The translations under genes and the position numbers were made by a program. This document shows, piece by piece, positions 24,319 through 36,079 of a stretch of 64,000 nt of DNA. The DNA is taken from assembly GCA_910591455.2 (NCBI GenBank), contig OU342806.1, forward strand, positions 24,756,422-24,820,421, written 5' to 3'. Source of the DNA: Pholis gunnellus. Taxonomy: Eukaryota > Chordata > Actinopteri > Perciformes > Pholidae. Under the pieces are notes generated by a model. The model saw nothing but the letters and a program-made list of their open reading frames with translations. It was not told where the DNA came from and made no database searches. How positions within the stretch are numbered: position 1 is the first letter of the stretch; the number at the start of each line of letters is the position of its first letter.

Positions 24319-27300
24319 ATGCGATTCGACAGCGATAGGCTCACTCCACCTCCTCCACCCTCACACCTCCTCCACCCTCAGTGGGATGACAGGACGACAT
24401 CCAGCAGCAGCAGCAGAGGGGATGAGCCTGACAGCAGGAATGCGTCCTACAGGCCAACACATGTCTACAGCTGGCAGATAACAAAACCTCCAACAGACTT
24501 TCACTGCAGTCTGACAGAGATCTGCAGAGGGGAGATGAGAGGATACCGAGCCATCAAGTACACTTTATTCATCTGCTGCTACGTCTTATGGGTGAGTCTC
24601 TCTGTTTGGAACAGTCTGAGGATCAAACACTTTACAGATTCATTATTCTGATCGCTTTCTTATAAACGTGTTGCACTAGCAAGTGATTTCAACACCACAG
24701 TTACACCATTTCATAAGGAAAGGACGGTTTTCCACTGAGTTTGAAAATGAGCTCTTTATTTATGAAGTAAAAAAGTGATGAAATCTCAACAAAACTAAGT
24801 TTTTTGTTTTAAAAAATGTATACAAACATTTAACATGCATTGATTTAAAGACATACATATAATTAGCTGTGCACTGTAGAGCCAAAAGTATGTGACACTG
24901 TACTTTTGGCCTGGGTGTGTTTTCTTGGAGTCTTAATACGTCTTAATACTTCAGCATACAGTGATATTTGTATTTTTTACTTTTTTACAAGGCAAAGATT
25001 ATAAGTGCCGAATCAAAACTATGAGATACAAGTTTCCATCCAAATGTTGCACAACTTTGAACCAAATTTACTGAAAATTGTAAAAGGAAATGCAATTTAA
25101 TGGTTTTGTTTTCATGCACATTTTTCAAGCAAATGTTATATGAGCATTCCGAGTTGGAAACATTGGTTGTTGGAGTTATGGGTCCGGTAATTTTGGTACC
25201 AAAATGTACAAGGTGTTTATATCGGTTCAGAACATCCACACTGGACTTAAAAAAGGTCAGAGGCTATTTGATATTTAAGTCACATGTTGACGTCATCGTT
25301 TGTTCACTAAGTCCCGATTCAACGTTGACACATTTTGATTTTATTTATACACCAGCTTTTCCACTTTAGGGAAGCATTATGTTTATTTTAGCTGTATTTC
25401 CAGGTTTTTTATGTGTAAATTGAAAATTCTCATAAAATCAGTTTGATGGAAACCTAATTATGAGGTAGTACGGCAAAATAATGACTTTGGGCTTACTATT
25501 ACTTACCATTGTCATTTTAACTTACCACGAGGAGCTTAACTTTTGTTGTTTTTAGTTTTTTCCTGCCGAAATGGGCTTCCATATAGTTTACACAATTCTG
25601 TTCTTCCAACTGCGAGGCAACAGTTGGGGGAGACCCTCTTCTGTTTTTATTTCCCAGAAAGAAGATCTCATATGACTAGTCATTCTTATAACGTTGGAAA
25701 GGACTCCGTTATTGATTGTTTTGTCTTGTTTTGCTTCCAAGGAACTGTCAGACTCCATATATCATCTCCCCACATGCAGAAACACGTCTACGCCAACGCA
25801 GATACTTGTGGTTCTTGTTTTGTTGAACACAGTGTTATCGTCAGTACCCAAAGTTAGATGTTTCAGATGGATACCATATCAGTTTGATCTCTCTGTGACA
25901 GGAGGATAAATAGCTCCAAGATGTGTTTAGCCTAGCTTAGCACAAACACTGGAAGCAGGGGGAAACTGCTAGCCTAGTTCCATCAAAAAAAGGGGGGGGG
26001 GGGGGTTACAAATATATTGTATCTTATTAGCTAACATGCTAGTTCGCAGTCTATCCTGTAGTAAGCTGGATTTAGTTGACAGTGGAGTCCAAACCGAATA
26101 CAAACCCAGAATGGTCTGTAATGTATTAAGGCGTATTAATGGATTATTGTGCTTTGATGTTTTTTATGGCTCACTGATTTAAAAGAAATCTGTGCTTCAT
26201 GTGGTCAGGTTCTGATAAAATATTCAGTTTCTCTGTGACTCTGCAGGTTGCGAGCGCAGTCCTCGTAGCCGTCGGGATCTACGCCAAGATTGCAAAGGAG
26301 AAAGGTTGGTCATAAAGGCAGAATTCACGATGTGTAACTGCCCTTTCGTTCTTCTGTACGTTTTCACTGTATTTTACAAACCGTCACGTTTCACAAAATT
26401 GTTTTTCAAAAAGTGGCGGCATCGCATGTGACGGATGATTGTCGCTCGCAAATTGCTGATACATTTTTGAGTCCCACAGGGCTCTCTCACATGCACATGC
26501 AGGAGTTGCAAGTATGGCGCCTGTTTTGATTGGTGTATTGTGTCGATATGAGCAAGATGGAAGAAGTGGAGCTGATGTGATTTATTTTCTTTCAGCTTTA
26601 CTCTGAAAACAGTTCCTTTTCAAAACGACTTTTCAACGAGTTTCAGTCCTGCAGAGGAAATCTAAAAAAAAGGAAAACAAAAGAATCTAACTGCATCACA
26701 TATAAAAGCAATAGGGCTATAATGGTGTGTGTGTGTGTGTCAGGTTATAAAAACAATGCTGCTGATAACATTCCAGAGGATGAATCAGAAAAAGTGAATC
26801 AGACATGTTTCAACCTTTACTTGCTGTTGCGTATGATGGTTGCAATTCAACTGTGTGTTTTTGTGTGTCACATAGATGTGGTTGACACCCTGATGTTGGA
26901 TCCAGCTCTGCTCCTGATTGTCGTTGGCGCTGCGATGTTTCTCATCACGTTCCTCGGATGTTTTGGGGCGCTGCGTAACGCCACCTGCCTGCTGAAGACG
27001 GTACGACCGATCACTGATCACGTCGCAGTTTGATTGGTGTGATATTTGTTTTGCGTGTCGTCGAGGCTGAGTTCTTACTGTTCTGGGCAACTGTTGTTTG
27101 CTCCTGCAGTTTTTGGGGATCCTGGCGGGCATCCTCTTCCTGCAGATCGCTGCTGGAGTCGTGGGATACCTCTTCACTGACATGGTAACGTCACGCTGCT
27201 CTCATAGGAAACACAAAGACGTCACTATTATCTCTTGCAAAAATCTAAAAATAGTGTTTGAAAACACTTCCAATAAACCAATAATCTCACCGTTTCGTCG

Positions 27301-29223
27301 CTTGTCCAAGTAAGTGTTTTTTCCCATCAACAGCCACAAGGGGCAACAATAAGTAAACTGCAGCATGAATGGTTGGCGGAGGCATACAACCGCAAGGAGG
27401 TAATTCTTGTTTTACAAAAAATAAGACTTTAAGGATGAGGTCTGACTGGTTTGTTTTGCAAATGCACTCTGTTCAACCACCCCATCTCCCTTGAAGTACA
27501 GTGCACAGTCAGACCTCTAATCCACTGTGGCTGTTGCAGGACTGTAATAAGTCTGTCCAATCGTTTCATTCGGCCCAAATGTAATGATTGAATGGCTTCC
27601 TCCCTAGCCATGCTTGTATTCATTGCTCAGCAATGGAGTCTTCCGTAAGCTACTAGCTTGACAGCTGTGAGCACAAACAATAGCAATGTTGGTTGTTTAC
27701 ATTCATAATTATAATTTTGGGGAGGTGGCTTTGGAGGGAGGCCTGAAGGCTGTCAGTGTTGCCGACTTGGCGACCAACCTGCTAGATTTAGCAACTTCTG
27801 GAGCTAGCGCTGCTAGCTACTTTCATTGGGAAAAAAAAGGTTAGCAACACTGGGCTGGGTTTTTGAAATGGGGAGGTAGTGGCAATGGCCCCCTTCCCCA
27901 CTTTCTACCCGCCTACTTCCAGCACCCTGGATGTTACTTAATGTTGTTCTTCAGGTGATGGAGAGGACGGAGAGTCTGATGATGAAGGCCATCGTCCGCT
28001 ACAGGGAGGACCAGGACCTGGAGAACGCCATCGACTTTATCCAGAAGAAGGTGAAGAATGAATTGTGTCCTTAATGATTCAAGAGGCCTTTCATAGTCCA
28101 CTTTGCTGGCAGTGAGAGTTTGTCGTGTTTGCAGTTTCAGTGCTGCGGAGTTGAGCGCTATAAGGACTGGTCCAATAACGTCTACTTTGAGTGTTTGGAC
28201 ACAAACCCCAGTCTGGAGGCCTGTGGAGTTCCCTTCTCCTGCTGCATTCGCCCACAGAACCAGGTCAGCCGGTCTGTGTGCATGGTTGCCAACAGGTTTA
28301 TAAAGGGATGTTTGCATGCCCGGAGTTTGGGTCACTTCCATCTCTCTCAGTTCCTGAAACCAAAGAATCATCATAAAATAAAAAAACCTTTCCTGTAGTT
28401 GTTGAGATATTCACATTTTTGTACTGTAGAGGGTCTTTTAAAAACCTTAACTTAAAGAAATGTCAATTTACTTGATGTTTTTATCGGGGGGGGGGGGGTC
28501 CTATAAAGTCAGTTCAGGAGATGGACAGAACGTGAGGGAAAAACAAAAAGACAACAATCTGAAATACCTCTCACATCCAAGGTGTGCGTTATTTTCCCTC
28601 TGCAGACGGTGCTGAACACCATGTGTGGTTATGGGATGCAGCAGTTGGAGGAGCGTACGGCAGGTCTGAACATCTTCACCATCGGCTGCCTGGAGAAGGT
28701 CGTCTGGTGGGCCAAAAACAACCTGCTGCTGGTGGCCGGTCTGACCGCCGGCCTGCTGCTGCTCAAGGTAAACGCTGCAGTCGGAGTGGCCGTGTTTTTT
28801 CTTCCTATTGGCCACAAAGGGCAGCAATGAGCGCATTCCACACTCAACAAACTTTGACAAGTGACACAAGGAGTGGTTTCAAAGTATATTTTTTCACTAA
28901 TATATATCTGATTAACTGCCCCAGTTCTGTTAAAGTGCAGTGTACAGCTGTTTCCCTGGGCTTTTCCCTGGCAGCTGTCATGAGCTTCAGTGAAACGTAG
29001 GGTTAATGACAGAAAAACAGACCGAAGTCGGGACAGAAGCAGCCCTGATCAGTTTCTAATCCGTTTGTGTTTCCTCTGGCAGGTCTGCATGATCTGCTTG
29101 GCTGCAGCTCAAATCTCCAGGATAAAGAAAGTCCAGCAGCTTAAGAATGCACCCAGACGCCGGTCGGAAAGACAGGACAGCTACTGGCGTCCTGCTTTTG
29201 ACCGTGATCCTGGAGGCGAATAA
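24319..29223 (+). CDS. tspan10: TspanC8-subfamily tetraspanin, TSPAN10-like (eight exons)
   Basis: TspanC8 tetraspanins escort the metalloprotease ADAM10 out of the ER and steer its substrate choice, including Notch. Exons: 24319-24591, 26247-26304, 26876-27000, 27110-27184, 27955-28050, 28135-28263, 28606-28767, 29083-29223. Total 1059 nt in continuous phase, 352 aa. TM1 is about 82-105, TM2 about 122-144 (ALLLIVVGAAMF), TM3 about 153-175, TM4 about 283-312. The large extracellular loop carries FQCCGVERYKDW (CCG at 212-214), FEC, EAC, FSCC, TMC and IGC, eight cysteines in all, which defines TspanC8. A cytoplasmic N-terminus of about 80 residues, proline/serine-rich, is much longer than in TSPAN5/14/15/17/33 and points to TSPAN10 (oculospanin). 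TSPAN33 is the main alternative; the symbol is therefore tentative. The start ATG lies 37 bases after a transposon end. An AATAAA occurs at 29280-29285. Confidence 0.85.
24592..26246 (+). other. Tetraspanin intron 1; non-coding
   Basis: No exon or named element found, apart from a homopolymer G run near 25990-26006 and, just before it, a copy of the 'TTTAGCCTAGCTTAGCACAAAC' dispersed fragment (about 25925-25985). Confidence 0.5.
27757..27865 (+). repeat. Dispersed repeat copy B (also at 18628-18735)
   Basis: Shares GTTGCCGACTTGGCGACCA, CTGCTAGCTACTTTCATTGG and GGGCTGGGTTTTT blocks with the copy in REEP intron 2, on the same strand. Located in tetraspanin intron 4. Confidence 0.75.
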
Positions 29224-31297
29224 TGTCTGACAGATTTCTCTAACAAGGGACTTGTGTTCACATTCTGGGTCAGGTATAAAATAAAAACAGCTGAATGTTG
29301 ATCAAATGGAGCAAGACATGCTCTGTTCACTGTGAATTAATAGTTTGATGTATTAGCAGGGTGAACAGGTTTAACGTCTTGCACCATGACGCCTCAGAAA
29401 GACCCAGAGGTGTTGGCGGTTGAACTACTACCTCATGTAATACAGTCTTTGCATCATATTTCCTATTTTTTGTCATCAACATTATGTGAAAAGATATATT
29501 TTTGTATTACAAAAGGCTGTTACTTGTAGATTAATTCAAATTGAATAACATTTGTTGCGTTTCAGGCTGGTTCGTAGCTATACCTACGAATATTCACCCA
29601 ATACCGACCTCCTTGTGTTATGTAAATTGTGGTTTGCTGTGTATGCTGCAATGTAAGACTTTAGTAAAAAAAAAAAAAAAAGAGTTTAGATTGAAGAAGT
29701 ATTCCTGATTATTAACGTAGCACTTCCATAAAGCTGGCAGACTCACAAGAGACAACTTAAAGTTCTAACTTTGTTCATATAAACCGTTTTACAGGGGGTT
29801 ATACGCTGCTTTATCTTGTGGCCCTGACCAGTGACTTTCTGGTGTTCAATCACTCTGGCTTATAACACCCCGTAAAATGTTGTGGAGCGTAGAGGTGCCG
29901 ATAGGTCGATTTTATTACTGCTGGAAAGAGTCCCCGTTTCCAGTTGTTATGCTAAGCTAAGCTATATTCAACGGACATAGGAGTGTGTTATCAATGTTCT
30001 TATTTAACTCGCGTCAAGGCAGAGTATGAGTGTATTATCCAAAACATCAAACGTACGCTTTAAAGTGAAGCATCTAAATACAAGGCTTTTTTTTTTGTCA
30101 ATATTTTTTTGGGAACATTTTATCAGAAGTACTTTCACACAGAACATGAATGCGATGCGGCAAAAAAGTGACGTGATTTTTTTGCAAATTTGCATAGCTG
30201 CCAGTACGAATAGTTTTAATGCAAAATATCCTCAGACAAGTATTTCCCATTTTCGTTTAAATTATTCGTCGGTGTGTTAAGGCCTTAAGGGAAAATTGGA
30301 AATGAATGAATAAATTGCAAAGTTTAAGTGAACTTGTAAAACATAAATAGAGGAGATAAAATATTTAGATATTATCAAGTGATTGTTGTTAAAGAGGAAA
30401 AAAACTGCCAAACCAACTGATTGGAAGAATATAAAAGGTTTCTATTCCTTTTTAGATTTCAATGACTTGACTATCGTATTATTTGTTGATGGATTCATTG
30501 TCATGTCAGTTTTAAGGTTTTGTAGTACTCCTAATGACCAGTAAGTTTAGTCATTCATTAACGTAAAGGAATCCATCCAAGAAACCATCAAAACTGACAC
30601 CAGAATCAAAATGAATAAAATCCTGTACAAAATGTTATTTCCATTTTGAACCTACAGTGACTCTGTTTCGCTTCGTTTGTCCATCAGTCTAATGTTCTGC
30701 TGGTGACTCCTAGAGGCTACAATGTTAATTACACCCTACAATAAGACCTCATGGATACCGATTATACATGCAACGTTGCAGCTTTGCTTTAAATCCACTT
30801 GAAGCACTTCATGGTCTGGCCCCATGTTACAATGTTGAGTTTAAAGTTCCTGACTTACAAGCTGCAACACGGAACCGGCTCTTTTATCTCATAAATACTA
30901 AACTAGAGAATTTCATACTTATTTTAAAGTTAAAACAAAGTGACACAAGCTTTCCATAAACGTCCTTGAGGAGAGAAACTCCCAGCGTGTAAAGCCAAGG
31001 GACCCCTCAGTAAATCCGATTAATCCCAGTTGTTCCTCCCTCACTGGTTGAGTCCTCATTGCGACTTTAATCTGTGGTGAAGGATTAGCCGCCGAAACAC
31101 CTGTGACTGCGTGACGTCGTGGGGATTTGGTCCCGTGCGCCCTCACGCTCGCTTTATTGGATTACAGCGCTCTGCGAGTGCGTTATAATTAGCAACGGCA
31201 GAGCAGCATGTAGTGATGATGTCCTTTTGTGCAGCCATGTGTCCCCCTCTGCATTTTTATAATGAAGTCTTTGTGCTCAATGTGGGATAGATTAAAG
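29224..31297. other. Intergenic: tetraspanin 3' UTR, then spacer
   Basis: The start of this stretch is probably tetraspanin 3' UTR. A 15-base A run lies at about 29669-29683. No gene is seen. A LINE scrap at 30770-30960 is listed separately. Confidence 0.45.
30770..30960 (+). mobile_element. LINE C-terminal fragment
   Basis: The plus frame reads LEALHGLAPCYNVEFKVPDLQAAT, resembling the conserved 'ALHGLAPxYI' segment after the RT domain of L2-like fish LINEs. Short and isolated. Confidence 0.5.
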
Positions 31298-32873
31298 CAG
31301 GCATGTCCAAATCACGGCCCGAGGTCAGATTTTATACGGACCGCGCCTTCTGTCTTAAAATGCATTATTTATGGCCCGCCTTCAGTCAAAACGACATGAA
31401 TAAATCATACAAATTCAACATGCAATTCCTCTTTTTACCTCATGGTGGCAGCACCACTCTGTAACTGTCTGGCTTTTTTAAATTGTCTCTGACCCTTCAA
31501 TGTCATGGCTACGGCAGGTAAAATAAAGAAAGTCGATACCAAGGGCCACCGCTTTCATATTTTTTCACCGAAAACCGAAACAACTGTGTCTGCCTAGTTT
31601 GTCATGAGACTGATATAATGTAAAGAGATACTACGAGACAAAACATGCTAATGCTTCAACAAGCTATCAGAGAGCGACCGTGCTAGAAAAGTGAAGCAAC
31701 TCCAAGATAACTTGGCCACACAGCAGCGGTCTTTTTCGCGGGCCCACAAGTCTTTTTTTTTTTAGTCAAGGTTTTTTTTAGGGGGGGGGGGGGTCATCTG
31801 GCCAGCCAGCGTTTCTCAGATTGGAGTGAGACGAGGAAAAAAGGTGATGACGTGATCTTCGCAATAAAACATCTTTGATGTGTCGAGTCTTGGCCAATCA
31901 GCGTTAAGATGTCTACACCGTCTTAATTTCCCTCCGTTATAGTTTAAGTTACGTTATGTTCCGTTACAGTTCAGACTTGCTCGGTTAAGGATAACGTCCA
32001 CTGCATGCGGAACTTTGTTTGTTAAATCGTCATTATCACGATTTAGGAGGAAAAAAACGTAACGCGATGAAACATGCCCGGTTCAGTTCACGAGGTCACT
32101 CGTTAACGTTAAACCGGAACACCGGCAGATCTGCTGGCATTTTGTTTTTTTTAACTCAAAGTAGAATGAGGATGATTTCGTGGTGACAATAACTTTTAAG
32201 ACCACGATGGTGAGAACCAGATACTGATGAGATGATGAGGTCAAAGCAGAGGTGTGTATAGATCACAGCTATTACTTTACTCTTCATTTTAATTTAAATA
32301 ATTGAACTGGATTGAATGCATATTAAATATGCATAGCAAATAGAAGATAGGCCACAATTCTAACAGCTTTACAGTAACAGTGGAAGTTAATACAGTAACG
32401 GGGTTCAATGAAAACTAATCACTTTATTTGTACAGTCGATGGTTCTCGCTACTCTTGCTATCTTTGTTTTTAAATGACTAAAACTTTTGAAAATGAGACC
32501 TCGTTCTCAATGGATTTTGTCTACATAAAAGGTTAATAATAATAATAATATTGATTGAAAAAAAAGCTATGTATCCAGCTGTTCAACCAGAGCTGAAATA
32601 CTGATTAATAACTGAATAATAAATTAGTTTTTTGCTTAAAGTAAATGTCTTATCACTTAATTTTCTTCTCAGAGTACACCAGAATGCTACATTTTAAAGA
32701 TCATATTTAAAATAAAGTTATCCTTGCTGTGTCATTGAAAATATAATTATTAAATAATAGTGTATGTATAGGCAACTTGTATTGTTAAAAATAATGTCAG
32801 CAGGGACTGTTGGCCCTTGGGCATTTTCACATTATCAAATCTGGCCCTCTTTGAAAAAGGTTTGGACACCCTG
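31298..32873 (+). mobile_element. Decayed hAT-type DNA transposon (ZBED/GTF2IRD2-like ORF remnant)
   Basis: The left end CAGGCATGTCCAAA and the right end, reverse-complemented (CAGGGTGTCCAAACC), form hAT-type terminal repeats. The 8-bp flanks are only partly alike (GATTAAAG and GCCTAAGT). From 31504 a broken plus-strand frame reads MATAGKIKKVDTKGHRF, then CLVCHE..., a degraded zinc-finger start, and RKVKQLQDNLATQQRSFSR, which matches the layout of hAT transposases of the GTF2IRD2/ZBED type. Stops and frameshifts show it is dead. Confidence 0.75.
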
Positions 32874-33529
32874 GCCTAAGTTAACTACTAAAGTCTGGGA
32901 ACACGATGAAACTGTTGGAAGGGTCAAGGAATGAGCAGTCAGAGTTCCAGCACATCAAGTAAATGAGCTACAAAGAGGCTTTAGTGTTGCGAGCATGGAT
33001 TTATAAAAGAGAACTGGATACAGCATTGGAGGCGGGCTATGAGAGTGGCTGATTGGCGCATGAAGCCAAACATTTTCAACTTCCTTGGTACAAAATTACA
33101 CAGACATCCATGATCCCAAGCGCAATGGCGCTTACCCTGGATTCAGCTATTAGTGAATGTTACAACCTCCGCTATTAGGACAACAATTTAAATAAGGCAC
33201 TGTTTCTCAAAACGTTTCAGACCAAGGACCATTTACACAGTGAATAAAAAAACAAACTATCAACTAACTCCCCAAATATAGCCCAACGCTACTTCAACAG
33301 TACATTACAAATTACAGCTAAATTGAACAGGCTGCAGCCTACCAAATAGTTCAACTAACTCTTTGGTTGACATTCAAATTATTATTAGTCTCCATATAGT
33401 GTTTTATATCTGCACCAAGATACAAAATGTAACTCAGACAGATTTGGAGTTGTTGGGAAGGTGGATTTTCTCTTTTGATTGAGGTATCGGCTAGCAGATA
33501 GTAGTCACCGTGGCGTCACCCATTGGTTT

Positions 33530-33950
33530 GTGGACTGCAGTTTTGAAGCCTTGAGTTCGGTGATTTCGCCATCGGCATCTTGAATTACGGCCGTCGCCAT
33601 CTTGAATTACGGCCGTCGCCATGTTATCTTTTTTGCAACCATTGAATGGAGGTTACCGTATTTGGAATGCAGAGGAGTGACTTGGAGACGCCGTATACGG
33701 CTCAGGTAGCTGCAGCGACCTGTCAATCACAGTAAGCCCGCCCAAAAGCATACTCTGTTTTATGGTTTATGTTAACTGAGGTAATAAATCAAGTGAGAAG
33801 TGGAGTAATTTTCTCATAGACTTCCATACAATCAGACTTCTTTTTGCAACCAAAGGAGTCGCCCCCTGTTGGTCAGTAGAGAAAACACAAGTCTTAAGAC
33901 ACTTCCGCATCGGCTTCACTCGGCAGAACCGGAGGTTGCCGCCTTGTTCA
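33530..33950. repeat. Dispersed repeat with 22-bp tandem duplication; inverted relative at 62330-62660
   Basis: ATCTTGAATTACGGCCGTCGCC is repeated twice head to tail near 33578-33621. Downstream, AGCGACCTGTCAATCAC and GCCCGCC...AAAGCAT are the reverse complement of a block at about 62365-62406. Both copies also carry a 'TTTTTTGCAACCA' motif or its complement. Family not identified. Confidence 0.65.
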
Positions 33951-35289
33951 GCCCCTACAAGTCACCTACAGTAACATGTCACTATCACTGTGTGGAAGAG
34001 AGTATTAAGTATGTTAGTATTAGCATATTTATTTTTGAAATACAAATAAACATAAATTACACAAAGTCCAAAAACACTTGCATATTTCATATTAAAAAAC
34101 ACCAACAAATGAAGAATGTAGGCTACATGATGGTTTGATGAAAATAATGCTTTGGTAACAGTTGAAAATGCTGCAGTTTGTCGGTGTGCGTTGGCAGATG
34201 AACATTGAGGTTTGTGGATTAAAACAACAGAGGGTCAATGGTCAAATTAAGGCAGGTCTATGTTTTCACAAAAAAAATTGATAAGAATGTATCATAAGTG
34301 AGCTTAAAGGACTGTGCCACTTAACTACAAATCATTTAAATACATTTCATTTATTCTGACCATCTTCCGAACCATCACTTTTTAGAAACTTCTCGGAAAC
34401 CCGCTGGTTTCAGTTTTTAAATGCTAGTAAAAACAATTTTGTTACCTCCAAGTTTTTGTCAAACTCACATTGTCAGGAATGACTCTCGATCTCAGATGTA
34501 GGTAAATCATTAGTAAACAACTCGAAGTAACACAATTAAGTGGTTGAGTAGTAACTAAACCCAAACTAGCATCTGTTCGCTGCTGCGGGCTACAGTAAGA
34601 TTCCCATAATCCCTCCAGCACTTTGTTTACTTTGCAACATTGAAGTCAAGACAACAGGAAAAAATAATGCGGCTTCAAGTGAAGCCAGTTAGAACGCATG
34701 CCAGCATGCTGTCAAATACAAATGAGACAGAAGAAAAAGAAAGTTGAGTCTGCAAGATGAAGGGCACTTGGATCGATTGAGCCGTCGGATTGTACAGATT
34801 ACCCTTTAACCCTTCAACCAAGTCTGAGCGCAGGCAGCAGTGACCACCCGCCAATCAAATACACAGTTCAGCCAAAGGTTCGTTGAAATTCCAGAGAGAG
34901 CAAAAAGTGTTGTGAACATAAGGAACACTTAGCAGCGTGAAGAAGTATGTCCCTTTGGAGGATCCCATATAAAACACAGAAAAAACGTGATGGAGGAGGG
35001 ATCCAAGCCTATTGGCTTTGTTCTTAGGTCAATAGCAATGTGTTTTCAATTGCCGATCCAACGTGGTTTCTTAAGATATGTTTATCTCAAACTAAAGGTG
35101 GATTTGTTCTGGCTTTAAAGTCCAAGTAAAGATGACGAGCAGGTAAAAAGCTCTGACAAATAATCCTGGTATCACTCCACTTAAAAATACAGGATAAGGA
35201 CATTTTGTTCTGGGTACAGTCAAGCAAATAAACACCCTACTGCGAGAGTAGGCTCGCTTGTGAGCTTGTTGCTTACAGTTGTCTGGGTC

Positions 35290-35560
35290 AAGGTAATCCG
35301 GATGTCTTACAGCTCCTGTTGGAGGATCCCAAGATGTGCCCAGGTCTGATGAGATATACAATCCATCCAGTGTGTTCTGGGTCTCCCCGGAGCCTCCTCC
35401 CAGTTGGACGGCCTAGAAATAATCTAAAAGGAGGGTCCCAGGAGGCATCCTGATCAGATACTCCAACCAGCTCAACTGGCTCCTCTGAGCTCTTCGTCTG
35501 GTTCTGAACAGGGTTTTCATGCCGGAGATGAGTAACCCTGTGATGGAAACTCATTTTTGG
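35290..35560 (-). mobile_element. LINE ORF2 C-terminal fragment
   Basis: The minus frame reads ASWDPPFRLFLGRPTGRRLRG and continues through a GDPEHTGWIVYLIRPGH segment. This resembles the common fish 'PTGRRPRGRPRTRWRDYVSRLAW' tail of non-LTR retrotransposons. No RT core is present. Confidence 0.65.
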
Positions 35561-36079
35561 CTGCTTGTATCTGCAATCTCATTCTTTTGGTCACTACTCA
35601 AAGCTCATGACCAGAGGTGAAGCTAATGAAACGTACCGTTCCGTCTTCCATCCTCTATTTGTCCATTTCGGTCAGTACGCAAGAGGTATTAAGGTTTGAT
35701 ACCTAGCCCTAAAAAAAGGCCATGGTAGCCGTGATTTGTACAGCTTCTAGTTGCCACTGTGAGACCAGATGATGAACCTGCAGTTGCACCAGGGAGAGAG
35801 TCATGTACCCATAATCATCTGGTGCAGATTAGACTCCCGTACATCCCGTTTTTCAATGGTAACCAGAGATCCTGCTGGATTTCTCTGGTTAATTAAGCTC
35901 CAATCCACTTTTGGCCAACTAAACCACAGTTCCTGTCACCTAAACTGAACTCAAAGCAGTTGCTGCTGCTCAGAAGAAGAAGAATCATGCTTTGTTACCG
36001 CCGTCTCCTGTTCAGATGGCACGGTGAGATTTTCACAAGACTCTGGTGTTTTGAGGAGAGCTGCGCGGGTCCGGTCCGA

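Larger units (their letters stand above)
32874..36079. other. Intergenic DNA before slc1a7, with repeat fragments
   Basis: Between the hAT relic and the slc1a7 stop I see only repeat pieces (33530-33950 and 35290-35560, listed separately). Part of the right side is presumably slc1a7 3' UTR. No gene identified. Confidence 0.5.
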
